A stretch of 6,244 nt of DNA from an uncultured Collinsella sp. (GTDB lineage: Bacteria > Actinomycetota > Coriobacteriia > Coriobacteriales > Coriobacteriaceae). Location: assembly GCA_900545075.1 (NCBI GenBank), contig UQXT01000108.1:1-6244 (forward strand), given 5' to 3'. The position numbers and the translations under genes are program-made. Below, piece by piece: positions 1-6,015 of this stretch; within the stretch, counting starts at the first letter, position 1; the number at the start of each line of letters is the position of its first letter. A model generated the notes under the pieces. It was given only the letters and a program-made list of their open reading frames with translations, searched no databases and was not told the origin of the DNA.

Positions 1-29
1 ATCGTTGGGGCCAGGCCCGATTTTGCCTC

Positions 30-56
30 TTGACAATGTCCTGCTCATATTAAAAG
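30..56 (+). promoter_or_regulatory. Possible promoter of the ion-channel/LOG unit
   Basis: A perfect -35 hexamer TTGACA lies at 30-35. The best -10 at a tolerable distance is TAAAAG at 51-56 (4 of 6 matches, 15-bp spacing), which is weak and short-spaced. If used, it would leave an untranslated leader of roughly 65 bases before the ATG at 128. Just to its left, GGGC (8-11) and GCCC (15-18) followed by TTTT could be the end of a small terminator for a gene outside the window, but the stem is too short to call. Confidence 0.35.
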
Positions 57-114
57 GAACGTCCCTAACTGTCGGTTGTGGGACAATACCGAGCGAACGT
101 GATTGGTCGTCCGC

Positions 115-122
115 GGAAAGGG
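115..122 (+). promoter_or_regulatory. Ribosome binding site that fixes the ion-channel start
   Basis: GGAAAGGG ends five bases before the ATG at 128. The same frame is open further upstream to a TTG at 5, but that start has no purine-rich site in view and would add 41 residues unlike a channel N-terminus, so the ATG at 128 is preferred. Confidence 0.7.
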
Positions 123-127
123 TCGCG

Positions 128-553
128 ATGAAAAAGCTCAGGACGCTTGCTGACGTACTGCGACAGGCTGGCTTTGCACGCATCACGGGCCTGTTTCTTA
201 TCTTTTACCTGCTGTGCTCGACGGCCGTCTGGTTGTCCGAGCCCACGACCCTCACGTTTGGTGATGGTCTGTGGTTTAGCTTTGAGACGGTCTCGACCAT
301 CGGCTTTGGCGACATTCCGGCCGAAACGCCGGTTGCCCGCGCTATTACCGTCGTCTTGAGCGTTATCAGCATTTTCTACATCGCCATGCTCACGGGCGTG
401 GCGGTGAACTACTGCAATACGCTCATCAAGATGTGTCAAAAGGACACCATGGCGCGTTTTATGGATGATCTGGAGCATTTGGAAGAGCTTGATCGTGACG
501 AGCTTGCCGATCTTTCGCGTCGCGTGCGCGAGTATCGTCGACGCCAGCGCTAG
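128..553 (+). CDS. Two-transmembrane potassium-channel-like protein (ion channel family, Ion_trans_2)
   Basis: Predicted 141-residue membrane protein with a minimal potassium-channel pore. Residues about 19-36 form the first membrane helix. Residues about 44-56 form the pore helix, followed by the selectivity-filter motif TIGFGD at 57-62, a known variant of TxGYGD. Residues about 71-95 form the second membrane helix. The C-terminal 45 residues are highly charged (FMDDLEHLEELDRDELADL, then an Arg-rich end) and look like a short cytoplasmic helix, possibly for assembly. There is no RCK/TrkA-N domain or voltage sensor, so how it is gated cannot be told. By family it should work as a tetramer passing K+ across the cytoplasmic membrane; selectivity is inferred from the filter. 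The next gene begins 36 bp downstream, suggesting co-transcription. The assignment to the channel superfamily is firm; physiological role is unknown. Confidence 0.88.
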   Translation: MKKLRTLADVLRQAGFARITGLFLIFYLLCSTAVWLSEPTTLTFGDGLWFSFETVSTIGFGDIPAETPVARAITVVLSVISIFYIAMLTGVAVNYCNTLIKMCQKDTMARFMDDLEHLEELDRDELADLSRRVREYRRRQR

Positions 554-589
554 AACGGGCGCCACGCGTCACGATGAGGGGGACTGAAT

Positions 590-1123
590 ATGAATATCAC
601 CGTGTATTTGGGTGCCAGTGTCGGCAATGATCCGGCATTTCTGCCCGCGGTGCAGGAGCTAGGCAACTGGATTGGCGCCAACGGGCACGCGCTGGTATAC
701 GGCGGGTCCAAATCGGGCCTGATGGGTGCGCTCGCCGATAGCGTACTCGAGGCGGGTGGACACGTGACGGGTGTGGAGCCGAGCTTTTTTATCGAGGCCG
801 AGTTTCAACATGACGGTATCAACGACCTTATCGTGACGAGTGATATGGCGGAGCGCAAGGCCAAGATGATTGAGCTCGGCGATGCCTTCATCGCCTTTCC
901 CGGCGGGACGGGCACGCTCGAGGAGATTGCCGAGGTCATGTCCGCGGTGTCGTTGGGACACCTGAGTGCTCCGTGCATCCTGTATAACCTTGACGGTTAC
1001 TACAACGACCTCAAGGCGCTGCTCGGGCGCATGATTGATAAAGGGCTTTCGAGCCCGAGGCGCCAGCACGGCATCTACTTTGCCGGCGATTTGCGCGAGA
1101 TTGTCTCGATTATCAACGGATAA
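590..1123 (+). CDS. LOG family protein (TIGR00730), putative nucleoside 5'-monophosphate phosphoribohydrolase
   Basis: A 177-residue Rossmann-type protein of normal length for the LOG/TIGR00730 family (formerly called lysine decarboxylase-like). It shows the family landmarks in order: the N-terminal beta strand ITVYLGASVG (3-12), YGGSKSGLMG (37-46) matching the GGGxxGLMG loop, MAERKAKM (86-93) with the conserved Arg-Lys pair, and the phosphate-binding/catalytic motif PGGTGTLEE (104-112), whose Glu is needed for N-glycosidic cleavage in characterised members. By family, it hydrolyses cytokinin riboside monophosphate, or more generally purine nucleotides such as AMP, to free base and ribose 5-phosphate in the cytosol; the true substrate here is not known. 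The start is supported by GAGGGGG at 576-582, seven bases before the ATG. It follows the channel gene closely and precedes a 125-bp gap with its own candidate promoter. Confidence 0.9.
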   Translation: MNITVYLGASVGNDPAFLPAVQELGNWIGANGHALVYGGSKSGLMGALADSVLEAGGHVTGVEPSFFIEAEFQHDGINDLIVTSDMAERKAKMIELGDAFIAFPGGTGTLEEIAEVMSAVSLGHLSAPCILYNLDGYYNDLKALLGRMIDKGLSSPRRQHGIYFAGDLREIVSIING

Positions 1124-1181
1124 GTCTTGAGCCTGCCCCACTATGACTCCCAATGGTGCCGTTTGTGGCGCAGATGGTTGG

Positions 1182-1209
1182 CTTGTCTGGGCAACGCTCG
1201 CTCTACAAT
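1182..1209 (+). promoter_or_regulatory. Candidate promoter for the ClC/EFR1 pair
   Basis: TACAAT at 1204-1209 is a good -10 box. Upstream, CTTGTC (1182-1187) or TTGTCT (1183-1188) could be the -35, with 16 or 15 bp between the boxes. Transcription would start near 1216, about 33 bases before the ATG at 1249. The other possible element in this gap, a five-pair GTGCC/GGCGC hairpin around 1156-1171 with one G-U pair, has no T tract and is not convincing as a terminator. Confidence 0.45.
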
Positions 1210-1248
1210 AAAACGTAACTATGTCGACTTTGACCGCGGGAGGACCCG

Positions 1249-2553
1249 ATGGACAACCTTGCCAAACCCACAAACCGCGCGCTGTTTTTAGTTAGCGTTG
1301 CCGTGACCGGTGCGTTCGCAGGTGCCGCGGTCTGGCTGTTCTTTTTTGCGATGGAGCACGGTATCGACTATCTATGGACCGAGATTCCGCATGCGCTGGG
1401 CGTTGCTTCGCCCGAGCTTGCCAGCGGCCCGTTTGGCTTTTTGCCGTACCCGTTTTTTGTCTGCCTGCTGGGCGGCCTGTTAATCGGTCTGTACGAAAAG
1501 ATGACAGGCACCAAGACCGATGACCTCAACCAGGTGATGGCTAAGGTAAAGCAAGACGGGCGCTACCCGTACGACAACCTGGGCAAGCTTTCGCTTGCGG
1601 CATTGCTGCCGCTGCTGTTTGGCGGAAGTATTGGACCGGAGGCCGGCCTGACCGGCGTTATCGCGGGTCTGTGCAGCTGGGTCGGCGACCGCATGCGCCG
1701 CTTTGGCGCCGAGTTCAGGGAGCTCACGCTGTTGGGCACCCAGGCCGCGCTGACGGCGCTCTTTACCGCGCCCGTCTTTGGCTTTGTGGCGCCGCTCGCC
1801 GGTAGCGCCGACGGCCAAGGCGAAGACGCCGACGATGGGTCCGCGTCCGGCGAGATCGCCATCAAGCTGCCCAAGGTGCAAAAGACCGTGGTCTATGGCA
1901 TCGCGATTGCCGGCGGTCTGGGCACCTACCTGCTGCTTGGCCAGCTTGTGGGCGGCGGCATGGGCATGCCCAGGTTCGAGTCCGCCGAGGTGGGCAACCT
2001 GGAACTTGCCTGGCTCATTCCGCTGGCGTTGGTCGGCACCGTTTGCGGCTGGCTGTACTTTGTCTCCGAGCACGCAAGCGAGGCGCTGTCTCATGCAATA
2101 GGGGAGCGTCCTGTCGTCAAGGCAATGCTGGCTGGTCTGGCGCTCGCTATCTGCGGCACGGTTTTGCCCTACACCATGTTTGCCGGCGAGACGCAAGCCG
2201 ACGTGCTCATGGAAACCTATCTGACCATTCCCGCTGGCGTGCTTATCGCGACCGGTCTTGTTAAGGCCATGCTGACGCCCGCCCTCATCAACCTTGGTTG
2301 GCGCGGCGGCCACTTCTTCCCGGTTATCTTCTCGGGCGTAAGCCTGGGCTACGGCCTTGCTATTCTCACCGGCGCCGATCCGGTCTTTTGCGTCGCCGTA
2401 TGCACGGCATCGACGATGGGCGCCGTCATGCGTCAACCCGTTATGGTCGTGGGCCTGCTGCTCATGTGCTTCCCGCTCAAGGGCATCGTCGCCATGATCA
2501 TCGCAGCAGTCATCGCCGCCGGTATTCCACTGCCCAAGCTGCTGCGCAAGTAG
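1249..2553 (+). CDS. ClC family chloride channel or H+/Cl- exchanger, CBS-less
   Basis: A 434-residue polytopic membrane protein of the ClC family. Hydrophobic segments are spread over most of the length from residue about 11. The two clearest family motifs are GGSIGPEAG (125-133), matching the GxxGP loop at the start of helix F, and GGHFFPVIFSG (353-363), matching the GxFxP loop of helix N that supplies a Phe to the anion site. LPYTMFAGE (306-314) resembles another conserved ClC stretch. A short acidic, Gly-rich loop (about 185-201) separates the two halves. It lacks C-terminal CBS domains, as do many bacterial members. Compared with E. coli ClcA (GREGP), the gating Glu position appears to be Ile128, with a Glu at 131 after the Pro, so transport mode (channel or antiport) is uncertain. 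GGGAGG at 1238-1243 supports the start. The EFR1-type gene follows after 37 bp. Confidence 0.88.
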   Translation: MDNLAKPTNRALFLVSVAVTGAFAGAAVWLFFFAMEHGIDYLWTEIPHALGVASPELASGPFGFLPYPFFVCLLGGLLIGLYEKMTGTKTDDLNQVMAKVKQDGRYPYDNLGKLSLAALLPLLFGGSIGPEAGLTGVIAGLCSWVGDRMRRFGAEFRELTLLGTQAALTALFTAPVFGFVAPLAGSADGQGEDADDGSASGEIAIKLPKVQKTVVYGIAIAGGLGTYLLLGQLVGGGMGMPRFESAEVGNLELAWLIPLALVGTVCGWLYFVSEHASEALSHAIGERPVVKAMLAGLALAICGTVLPYTMFAGETQADVLMETYLTIPAGVLIATGLVKAMLTPALINLGWRGGHFFPVIFSGVSLGYGLAILTGADPVFCVAVCTASTMGAVMRQPVMVVGLLLMCFPLKGIVAMIIAAVIAAGIPLPKLLRK

Positions 2554-2590
2554 CTCGGTTAATCGTGAGTCAACTCCAGAGGGGTACGAA

Positions 2591-3382
2591 ATGATCCTGT
2601 ACTTTAGTGCGACGGGGAACAGCGAGCATGTGGCACGTCGCATTGCGGCGGCGACGGACGACAGGGTTATGTCGATTGAGCGCTTTGATGCCGAGGCCTT
2701 TCGCCTTGCTTTGGCGGAAGGTCCCTGCCAACTGGGATTTGTTGCTCCAGTGTATGCCTGGGGTTTGCCGACGCCGATGATCGAGTTTTTGAAGACCGTT
2801 GACCTGTCGGATGGCGCCGATGCGAACGGTGGCAAGCAGCCCTATATGTTCTATGTTTCGACGTACGGTTCGACGACCGGCCAATCGGCCAAGTTTGCCC
2901 GCGATCTGCTGCGCGAGCGTGGGCTCGAGCTGCATGCGGCGATGAGCGTCAAGATGCCCGATACCTGGACGCCTGTTTTCGACCTATCTGACCCTCAAAA
3001 GGTTGAGGGCATCAACAGGGCTGCCGAGGCGCAGATCGATGCTGTGATCGAAGCGGTGCGGGAGCGGCGCACGGGCGACATGATGCGCCATCGCGTGCCC
3101 CTGTTTGCATCGTGCGCGTATCACGCGTTTGGGCTGCCGCGCATGCAGCAGACGAGCAAGTTTGCCGTTGATGCTAGCTGTTGCATCGGCTGTGGCCTCT
3201 GCGCTAAACGCTGTCCCATGGTGGCAATTGAGATGCGCGACGGTCTTCCCGTGTGGGCAAAACCGGAGTGCGCCGCCTGTCTCCGTTGTCTGCACTGCTG
3301 CCCAAAGTTTGCCATCTCACGCGGCAAGCGCACGGCCGCCCATGGTCAGTACAGGCATCCCAAACCCGGCGTGAGGATGTAG
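2591..3382 (+). CDS. EFR1 family flavodoxin/2[4Fe-4S] ferredoxin fusion protein
   Basis: A 263-residue soluble redox protein. The N-terminal half is a flavodoxin-like domain with the FMN phosphate loop FSATGNS at residues 5-11 and a second flavin-contacting loop around APVYAWG (52-58) and STYGSTTG (90-97). The C-terminal part carries two [4Fe-4S] motifs: C198-C201-C204-C208-Pro and C227-C230-C233-C237-Pro, with extra Cys at 197 and 236. This domain order is that of the EFR1 family of anaerobes. It should pass electrons between FMN and the clusters in the cytosol; the partner enzymes are unknown and nothing nearby identifies them. The start follows AGAGGGG at 2578-2584 with a six-base spacer. 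It lies 37 bp after the ClC gene, so the two are probably co-transcribed, though a functional link is not obvious. A basic tail (residues 245-263) follows the second cluster. Confidence 0.9.
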   Translation: MILYFSATGNSEHVARRIAAATDDRVMSIERFDAEAFRLALAEGPCQLGFVAPVYAWGLPTPMIEFLKTVDLSDGADANGGKQPYMFYVSTYGSTTGQSAKFARDLLRERGLELHAAMSVKMPDTWTPVFDLSDPQKVEGINRAAEAQIDAVIEAVRERRTGDMMRHRVPLFASCAYHAFGLPRMQQTSKFAVDASCCIGCGLCAKRCPMVAIEMRDGLPVWAKPECAACLRCLHCCPKFAISRGKRTAAHGQYRHPKPGVRM

Positions 3383-3407
3383 CGTCTGCCGGGCCGCTGC
3401 CCCAAGA

Positions 3408-3457
3408 GTAATTAAGAAAGATTCCGCGCGAGGCCGTATGTCTACGGTCTCGCGCGG
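3408..3457. terminator. Bidirectional terminator hairpin between converging units
   Basis: A 15-pair stem at 3424-3438 and 3443-3457 encloses the four-base loop TGTC. All pairs are Watson-Crick except one G-U on the plus strand (3433 with 3448). On the minus strand the hairpin is followed by AATCTTTCTTAATT, a T-rich tail, and it starts only seven bases after the minus-strand stop at 3465, so it best fits termination of the minus-strand unit. On the plus strand it lies 41 bases after the EFR1 stop but has only a poor T run (CATTTAG), so plus-strand termination is likely weaker. Confidence 0.75.
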
Positions 3458-3464
3458 CTGTCAT

Positions 3465-3638
3465 TTAGAGCTTCCTCAGCACGATTGCAATGGTGTTGAG
3501 ATACTCGAGCGCGCCCGCCTGAACGGGATGAATCGTGTCGCGCGAAATGCCGAGTGAATCGAAGAACGGGCGGTTTTCCTCGGGGTCGCTCCAGAGGTCG
3601 ACAGCGTAGGTGTCAAACCCGTATTCGCGGGCGATCGA
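3465..3638 (-). pseudogene. Remnant of a class I SAM-dependent methyltransferase, internally deleted
   Basis: About 57 codons remain in frame before a TAA at 3465-3467. They read IAREYGFDTYAVDLW, then SDPEENRPFFDSLGIS, then RDTIHPVQAGALEYLNTIAIVLRKL. The first stretch matches the region after the GxGxG SAM-binding loop of a methyltransferase family in which an AxEYGF.VYA.DLW segment is followed by SDPEEN and by a turn like I.PV.ADA. The last nine residues look like the family's C-terminus, so the central catalytic part (roughly 100 residues or more, inferred) seems to have been removed at about HPVQAGA/LEYLN. The SAM-binding loop and any start codon are missing: the same frame is open upstream into the permease gene, but that part does not resemble the family and is the wrong frame of a real gene. 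It lies 31 bp after the permease stop and directly before the terminator. I judge it non-functional. Confidence 0.6.
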
Positions 3639-3669
3639 TTGTGGACTTCGTGAGTCAAGGCTCGCGTGG

Positions 3670-4368
3670 CTACAGATCGCGTACTCGATAAACCTTGGTG
3701 CTGACGGTGCAGCTGATTGCACATAGCGCGAGCGCCAGTACGGCAATTCCTGCACACAGACAGCCAAGAACGGTGGGATCAGGATTCGCTCCGGCAATCG
3801 ACATGAGCCAGTTGCTGATGGGGTTGGAGGAACTCAGCATTGCCATGGTGCCGCAGCCAAACAGGGCAAACAAGCCAACAGATAGGCGTAGCGCCTCCAT
3901 GTGTCCAAATCGAAAGAACAGCGGCTGTGCCAAAAACACCATCATGAGGGAGATGAGCATCGATGCGGCGGAGGCTATTGTGATTTCAAAGACAGCCTGC
4001 CCCGTTGAAGGGACGCCCGCGCTGTTGAAGAGCGGGATGACGACGATGCTCAAAAGCGCGGCGACGCACGCCATGACGGCCGAAAATGCGACAATGCTCA
4101 GGTAGCGTGCGCAGATAATGTCTTTGCGCGAGATGGGCAGCGTTGCCCGATAGCGCTCCCATCCGTTTTGATTGTCGAAGCCTGCCAGTGAGCTCATGAC
4201 CATGATGGGCGACATGGCGCTGACGGCGCAGGCGCCGGCGCTCATGCCGGAATCGCCATCCGATGCGTTGGCGAGGGTCAACACGACGAATAAAAACAGG
4301 CCGACGCCCGCGATGCTCGGGATGAGCGTGCGAACGATGGCGAGCTCGGACATAAAGGCACGTTTCAT
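3670..4368 (-). CDS. ABC-2 type transporter permease
   Basis: A 232-residue integral membrane protein with about six hydrophobic segments (about 12-33, 44-63, 89-113, 126-150, 162-180 and 200-222). The motif LPISRKDIICARYL at 77-90 is typical of small ABC-2 permeases (ABC2_membrane_5-like), where a LP.SR..I...RY stretch follows the second membrane segment. The C-terminus KVYRVRDL resembles the usual Y..RDL ending of such proteins, so it is complete. Its ATG overlaps the TGA of the ATPase gene by four bases (ATGA), with GAAAGGG nearby inside the end of that gene, implying translational coupling. With the ATPase it should form an exporter in the cytoplasmic membrane. A homodimer is expected since there is only one permease gene. 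The substrate cannot be told; relatives next to YtrA-type regulators are tied to envelope-acting antibiotics. Confidence 0.85.
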   Translation of the reverse strand: MKRAFMSELAIVRTLIPSIAGVGLFLFVVLTLANASDGDSGMSAGACAVSAMSPIMVMSSLAGFDNQNGWERYRATLPISRKDIICARYLSIVAFSAVMACVAALLSIVVIPLFNSAGVPSTGQAVFEITIASAASMLISLMMVFLAQPLFFRFGHMEALRLSVGLFALFGCGTMAMLSSSNPISNWLMSIAGANPDPTVLGCLCAGIAVLALALCAISCTVSTKVYRVRDL

Positions 4369-5246
4369 TTCGAAGACCCTTTCAGTATGAGGCGCAGATA
4401 GTCATCAATGGTTGCCCGATCGCAGGGAATCTCGGGGAAGGCCTCGAGCGTTTCGCGACGGTTGGGCACGAGCACATCCACGCTATAGGCGCGGTGGGCG
4501 GCACGGGCGCCTTCGACGCAAGCCATAAGCTCGGCGGCCTGCGCTTGGGTGCAGTGGGCGATGCCGGCGCGGTCGGTAATATCCTCGCGCGGTAGGTCAA
4601 ACATAATCGAGCCAGCGTCGATGCAGATGACGCGGTCGGCGGTGCGATCGAGGTCGGATGTAATGTGGCTCGAGAGCAGCACGCTGCGCTGACCGTCGGA
4701 AACAAAGGCAAGCAGCTCATCAAGCAGTTCCTCGCGTGCCATGGGATCGAGGCCCGCGGTGGCTTCGTCCAAAGCGAGCAGTTCGGCCTTGTGACTGAGT
4801 GCGCAGACAAGTTGCAGCTTCATGCCCATACCGCGGGAGAGGTCCTTGACCTTTGCCTTGGGATCGAGGCCAAATCGGTTGATGAGGCTAGCGAAGGTGT
4901 CATGGCTCCAGGTGGGGTACGCCGGGCTTACGAGTGCCTCAACTTCGGTCACCTTGAGCGTGGAAGGGAAGGGACACGTGTCCAGCACGAGGCCGACACG
5001 GGCACGTAGACAACGCTGTGTCTCATCGGGCGCGTCGGCGCCACAGCGCTGCCCAAACAGGTGCACCTCGCCGGCATCGAGCTTTATAAGCCCGAGCGCG
5101 GCTCGAATCGTAGTTGTTTTGCCAGCGCCATTTGCGCCCACAAAGCCAACGATCTGGCCGGGCTCCACAGCGAGCGTGACATCACGCAGTGAAAAGCGGT
5201 CGCTTACAGTGCGTGAGATGCCTTTGAGTTCAAGCAAGTTTTGCAT
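4365..5246 (-). CDS. ABC transporter ATP-binding protein (YtrB/CcmA-like)
   Basis: A 293-residue ATPase with one nucleotide-binding domain. Walker A is GANGAGKTT (37-45), the ABC signature LSRGM is at 136-140, Walker B LLALDE at 156-161, the D-loop AGLDP at 164-168, and the switch His is H194 in SSHITSDLD. The Walker B end reads DEATAGLDP, with Ala in place of the common Pro. The usual Q-loop Gln appears replaced by Asp89 in GLVLDTCPF, as in the YtrB-type group, where I recall this loop often reading VPDE or similar. Residues 215-293 form a C-terminal extension without a motif I recognise. It powers export by the permease encoded just downstream. Start ATG at 5246 follows AGAAAGG (minus strand, 5254-5260) by seven bases. 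It begins 23 bp after the regulator's stop and ends with a 4-bp overlap into the permease. Confidence 0.92.
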   Translation of the reverse strand: MQNLLELKGISRTVSDRFSLRDVTLAVEPGQIVGFVGANGAGKTTTIRAALGLIKLDAGEVHLFGQRCGADAPDETQRCLRARVGLVLDTCPFPSTLKVTEVEALVSPAYPTWSHDTFASLINRFGLDPKAKVKDLSRGMGMKLQLVCALSHKAELLALDEATAGLDPMAREELLDELLAFVSDGQRSVLLSSHITSDLDRTADRVICIDAGSIMFDLPREDITDRAGIAHCTQAQAAELMACVEGARAAHRAYSVDVLVPNRRETLEAFPEIPCDRATIDDYLRLILKGSSK

Positions 5247-5269
5247 GGTATAGCCTTTCTTGCAGATGG

Positions 5270-5650
5270 CTACTGCATGGTTTCGGGGGCTACGAGGTCG
5301 AGCATCTCGTGCAGCTTGTCGCGCGTGACGCCCAGGGCTTCGGCTTGGCTCGCCGCTTTCGCAAGTAGCTCTTCGATATGGCAGAGCTGGTTTTCACGCA
5401 AGAGTTCTTGGTTGCCGTCGGCAACAAAACAGCCCTTGCCCTGCATGGTGCAGATAAAGCCGAGTTGCTCCAGATCGGCGTAGGCGCGCTTGGTGGTGAT
5501 GACGCTCACGCCAAGATCGCTTGCGAGTGCGCGGATGCTGGGGAGTTTGGCTCCCGCAGCGAGCGTGCCCGATAAGATCTGAGCTTTGATCTGCGAGGAT
5601 ATCTGTTCGTAGATGGGCTTGTCGCTCGAATTGGATAGGATGATGTCCAC
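5270..5650 (-). CDS. GntR family transcriptional regulator, YtrA subfamily
   Basis: A 126-residue DNA-binding protein. Residues 11-77 are the GntR winged helix-turn-helix: PIYEQISSQIKAQILSGTL, then AKLPSIRALASDLGVSV with the recognition helix around ITTKRAYADLEQLG, and the wing MQGKGCFVA (69-77). The remaining 49 residues form a short helical tail (about 80-120), too short for a FadR- or HutC-type ligand domain. That places it in the YtrA subfamily, which typically represses its own operon with an ABC transporter. The start is a GTG at 5650, chosen because TAAGGAG (minus strand, 5656-5662) lies five bases upstream and the protein then begins as family members do. The ABC ATPase gene follows after 23 bp. 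A 20-bp palindrome over its promoter is a good candidate for its own operator. Confidence 0.93.
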   Translation of the reverse strand: MDIILSNSSDKPIYEQISSQIKAQILSGTLAAGAKLPSIRALASDLGVSVITTKRAYADLEQLGFICTMQGKGCFVADGNQELLRENQLCHIEELLAKAASQAEALGVTRDKLHEMLDLVAPETMQ

Positions 5651-5655
5651 AGCGG

Positions 5656-5661
5656 CTCCTT
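5656..5661 (-). promoter_or_regulatory. Ribosome binding site deciding the GTG start of the GntR gene
   Basis: AAGGAG on the minus strand, five bases before the GTG at 5650. No ATG lies in a better position, and the GTG gives the expected YtrA-type N-terminus. Confidence 0.75.
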
Positions 5662-5694
5662 AGCTGTTGGGCTACACGCGTATATAACCGGTAA

Positions 5695-5714
5695 GCACAG
5701 TATATACACTATGC
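5695..5714. promoter_or_regulatory. Probable operator of the GntR regulator
   Basis: A 20-bp near-perfect palindrome, GCACAGTATATACACTATGC on the plus strand, in which 16 of 20 positions match the reverse complement and the two mismatched pairs are both transitions. It contains the perfect core GTATATAC (5700-5707). A half-like GTATATAA recurs at 5680-5687, exactly 20 bp away. It covers the -10 box and part of the spacer of the likely regulator promoter, the position expected for autorepression. AT-rich palindromes of GT..TA..TA..AC type are usual for YtrA-group sites, but binding here is inferred. Confidence 0.6.
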
Positions 5715-5726
5715 ACAGTTCTGCAA
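5699..5726 (-). promoter_or_regulatory. Likely promoter of the GntR-ABC operon
   Basis: On the minus strand, -35 TTGCAG (5726-5721), 16-bp spacer, and -10 TATACT (5704-5699, 5 of 6 matches). Transcription would begin near 5692, leaving a leader of about 40 bases before the GTG at 5650. TATATA at 5686-5681 is an alternative -10 without a clear -35. The overlap with the palindrome at 5695-5714 supports this placement. Confidence 0.5.
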
Positions 5727-5736
5727 GAGGCAAATG

Positions 5737-5769
5737 TGGAGTAAGCCTGCCGGCGCCGTGCTTACTCCA
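5737..5769. repeat. Ten-pair inverted repeat followed by seven A residues, abutting the array
   Basis: TGGAGTAAGC (5737-5746) and its perfect complement GCTTACTCCA (5760-5769) flank a 13-base loop that contains the palindromic CGGCGCCG. Seven A residues (5769-5775) follow and touch the first array unit. It is unlike the array arms. It is not a terminator on the plus strand (A run, not T run), and on the minus strand the bases after the stem are not T-rich. It may be an operator or part of the same mobile or structural element. Confidence 0.55.
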
Positions 5770-5775
5770 AAAAAA

Positions 5776-5830
5776 TCTCAATCTGTAACACCTAGGTTCG
5801 TTTTGGGTCGCTTGCTGTTACAGATTGAGA
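5776..5830. repeat. Array palindrome unit 1
   Basis: Both 15-bp arms match the consensus exactly and each other perfectly (15 of 15 pairs). The 25-bp centre pairs only weakly. Confidence 0.9.
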
Positions 5831-5855
5831 TGTTATTTGCCCGCTTACCTATTTG

Positions 5856-5910
5856 TCTCAATCTGTAACAGCAAGAGTCGATTTACGCGGCTAGATGTTA
5901 CAGATTGAGA
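5856..5910. repeat. Array palindrome unit 2
   Basis: Perfect consensus arms. The centre can add an inner five-pair stem, AGTCG (5876-5880) with CGGCT (5888-5892), which closes fully only in plus-strand RNA because one pair is G-U. Confidence 0.9.
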
Positions 5911-5935
5911 CGCTGGTTGCCTGCCTTCCCGTTAA

Positions 5936-5990
5936 TCTCGATTTATAACAGCTAGACCCGATTTGGGCGGCTAGATGTTACAGAATGAGA
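5936..5990. repeat. Array palindrome unit 3 (most diverged)
   Basis: The left arm TCTCGATTTATAACA differs from consensus at three positions and the right arm TGTTACAGAATGAGA at one. Two of the left changes (5940, 5943) give G-U pairs in plus-strand RNA. Positions 5941/5985 and 5945/5981 are true mismatches. The centre adds a symmetric CTAG/CTAG pairing (5952-5955 with 5971-5974). Confidence 0.85.
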
Positions 5991-6015
5991 TTGTGTCGGC
6001 GGGCCTACCTATTCG

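Noticed and set aside
5..127. N-terminal extension of the ion-channel protein from a TTG at 5
   Set aside because: No ribosome site in view at 5, the extra 41 residues do not look like a channel, and the ATG at 128 has a good site.
659..1273. 204-codon minus-strand open frame opposite the LOG gene
   Set aside because: Antisense shadow of a clear family member; no motif and no ribosome site seen.
1480..2835. Long 451-codon open frame on the minus strand opposite the ClC and EFR1 genes
   Set aside because: Low-complexity, Arg/Ala/Gln-rich translation without motifs, fully explained as the antisense of two well-supported genes in G+C-rich DNA.
3670..3797. Upstream half of the frame containing the methyltransferase remnant as a real coding start
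   Set aside because: It overlaps the well-supported end of the permease gene in another frame and bears no likeness to the methyltransferase family.
5737..5775. Rho-independent terminator at the hairpin left of the array
   Set aside because: The stem is followed by A residues on the plus strand and has no T-rich tail on the minus strand, and no gene ends there.
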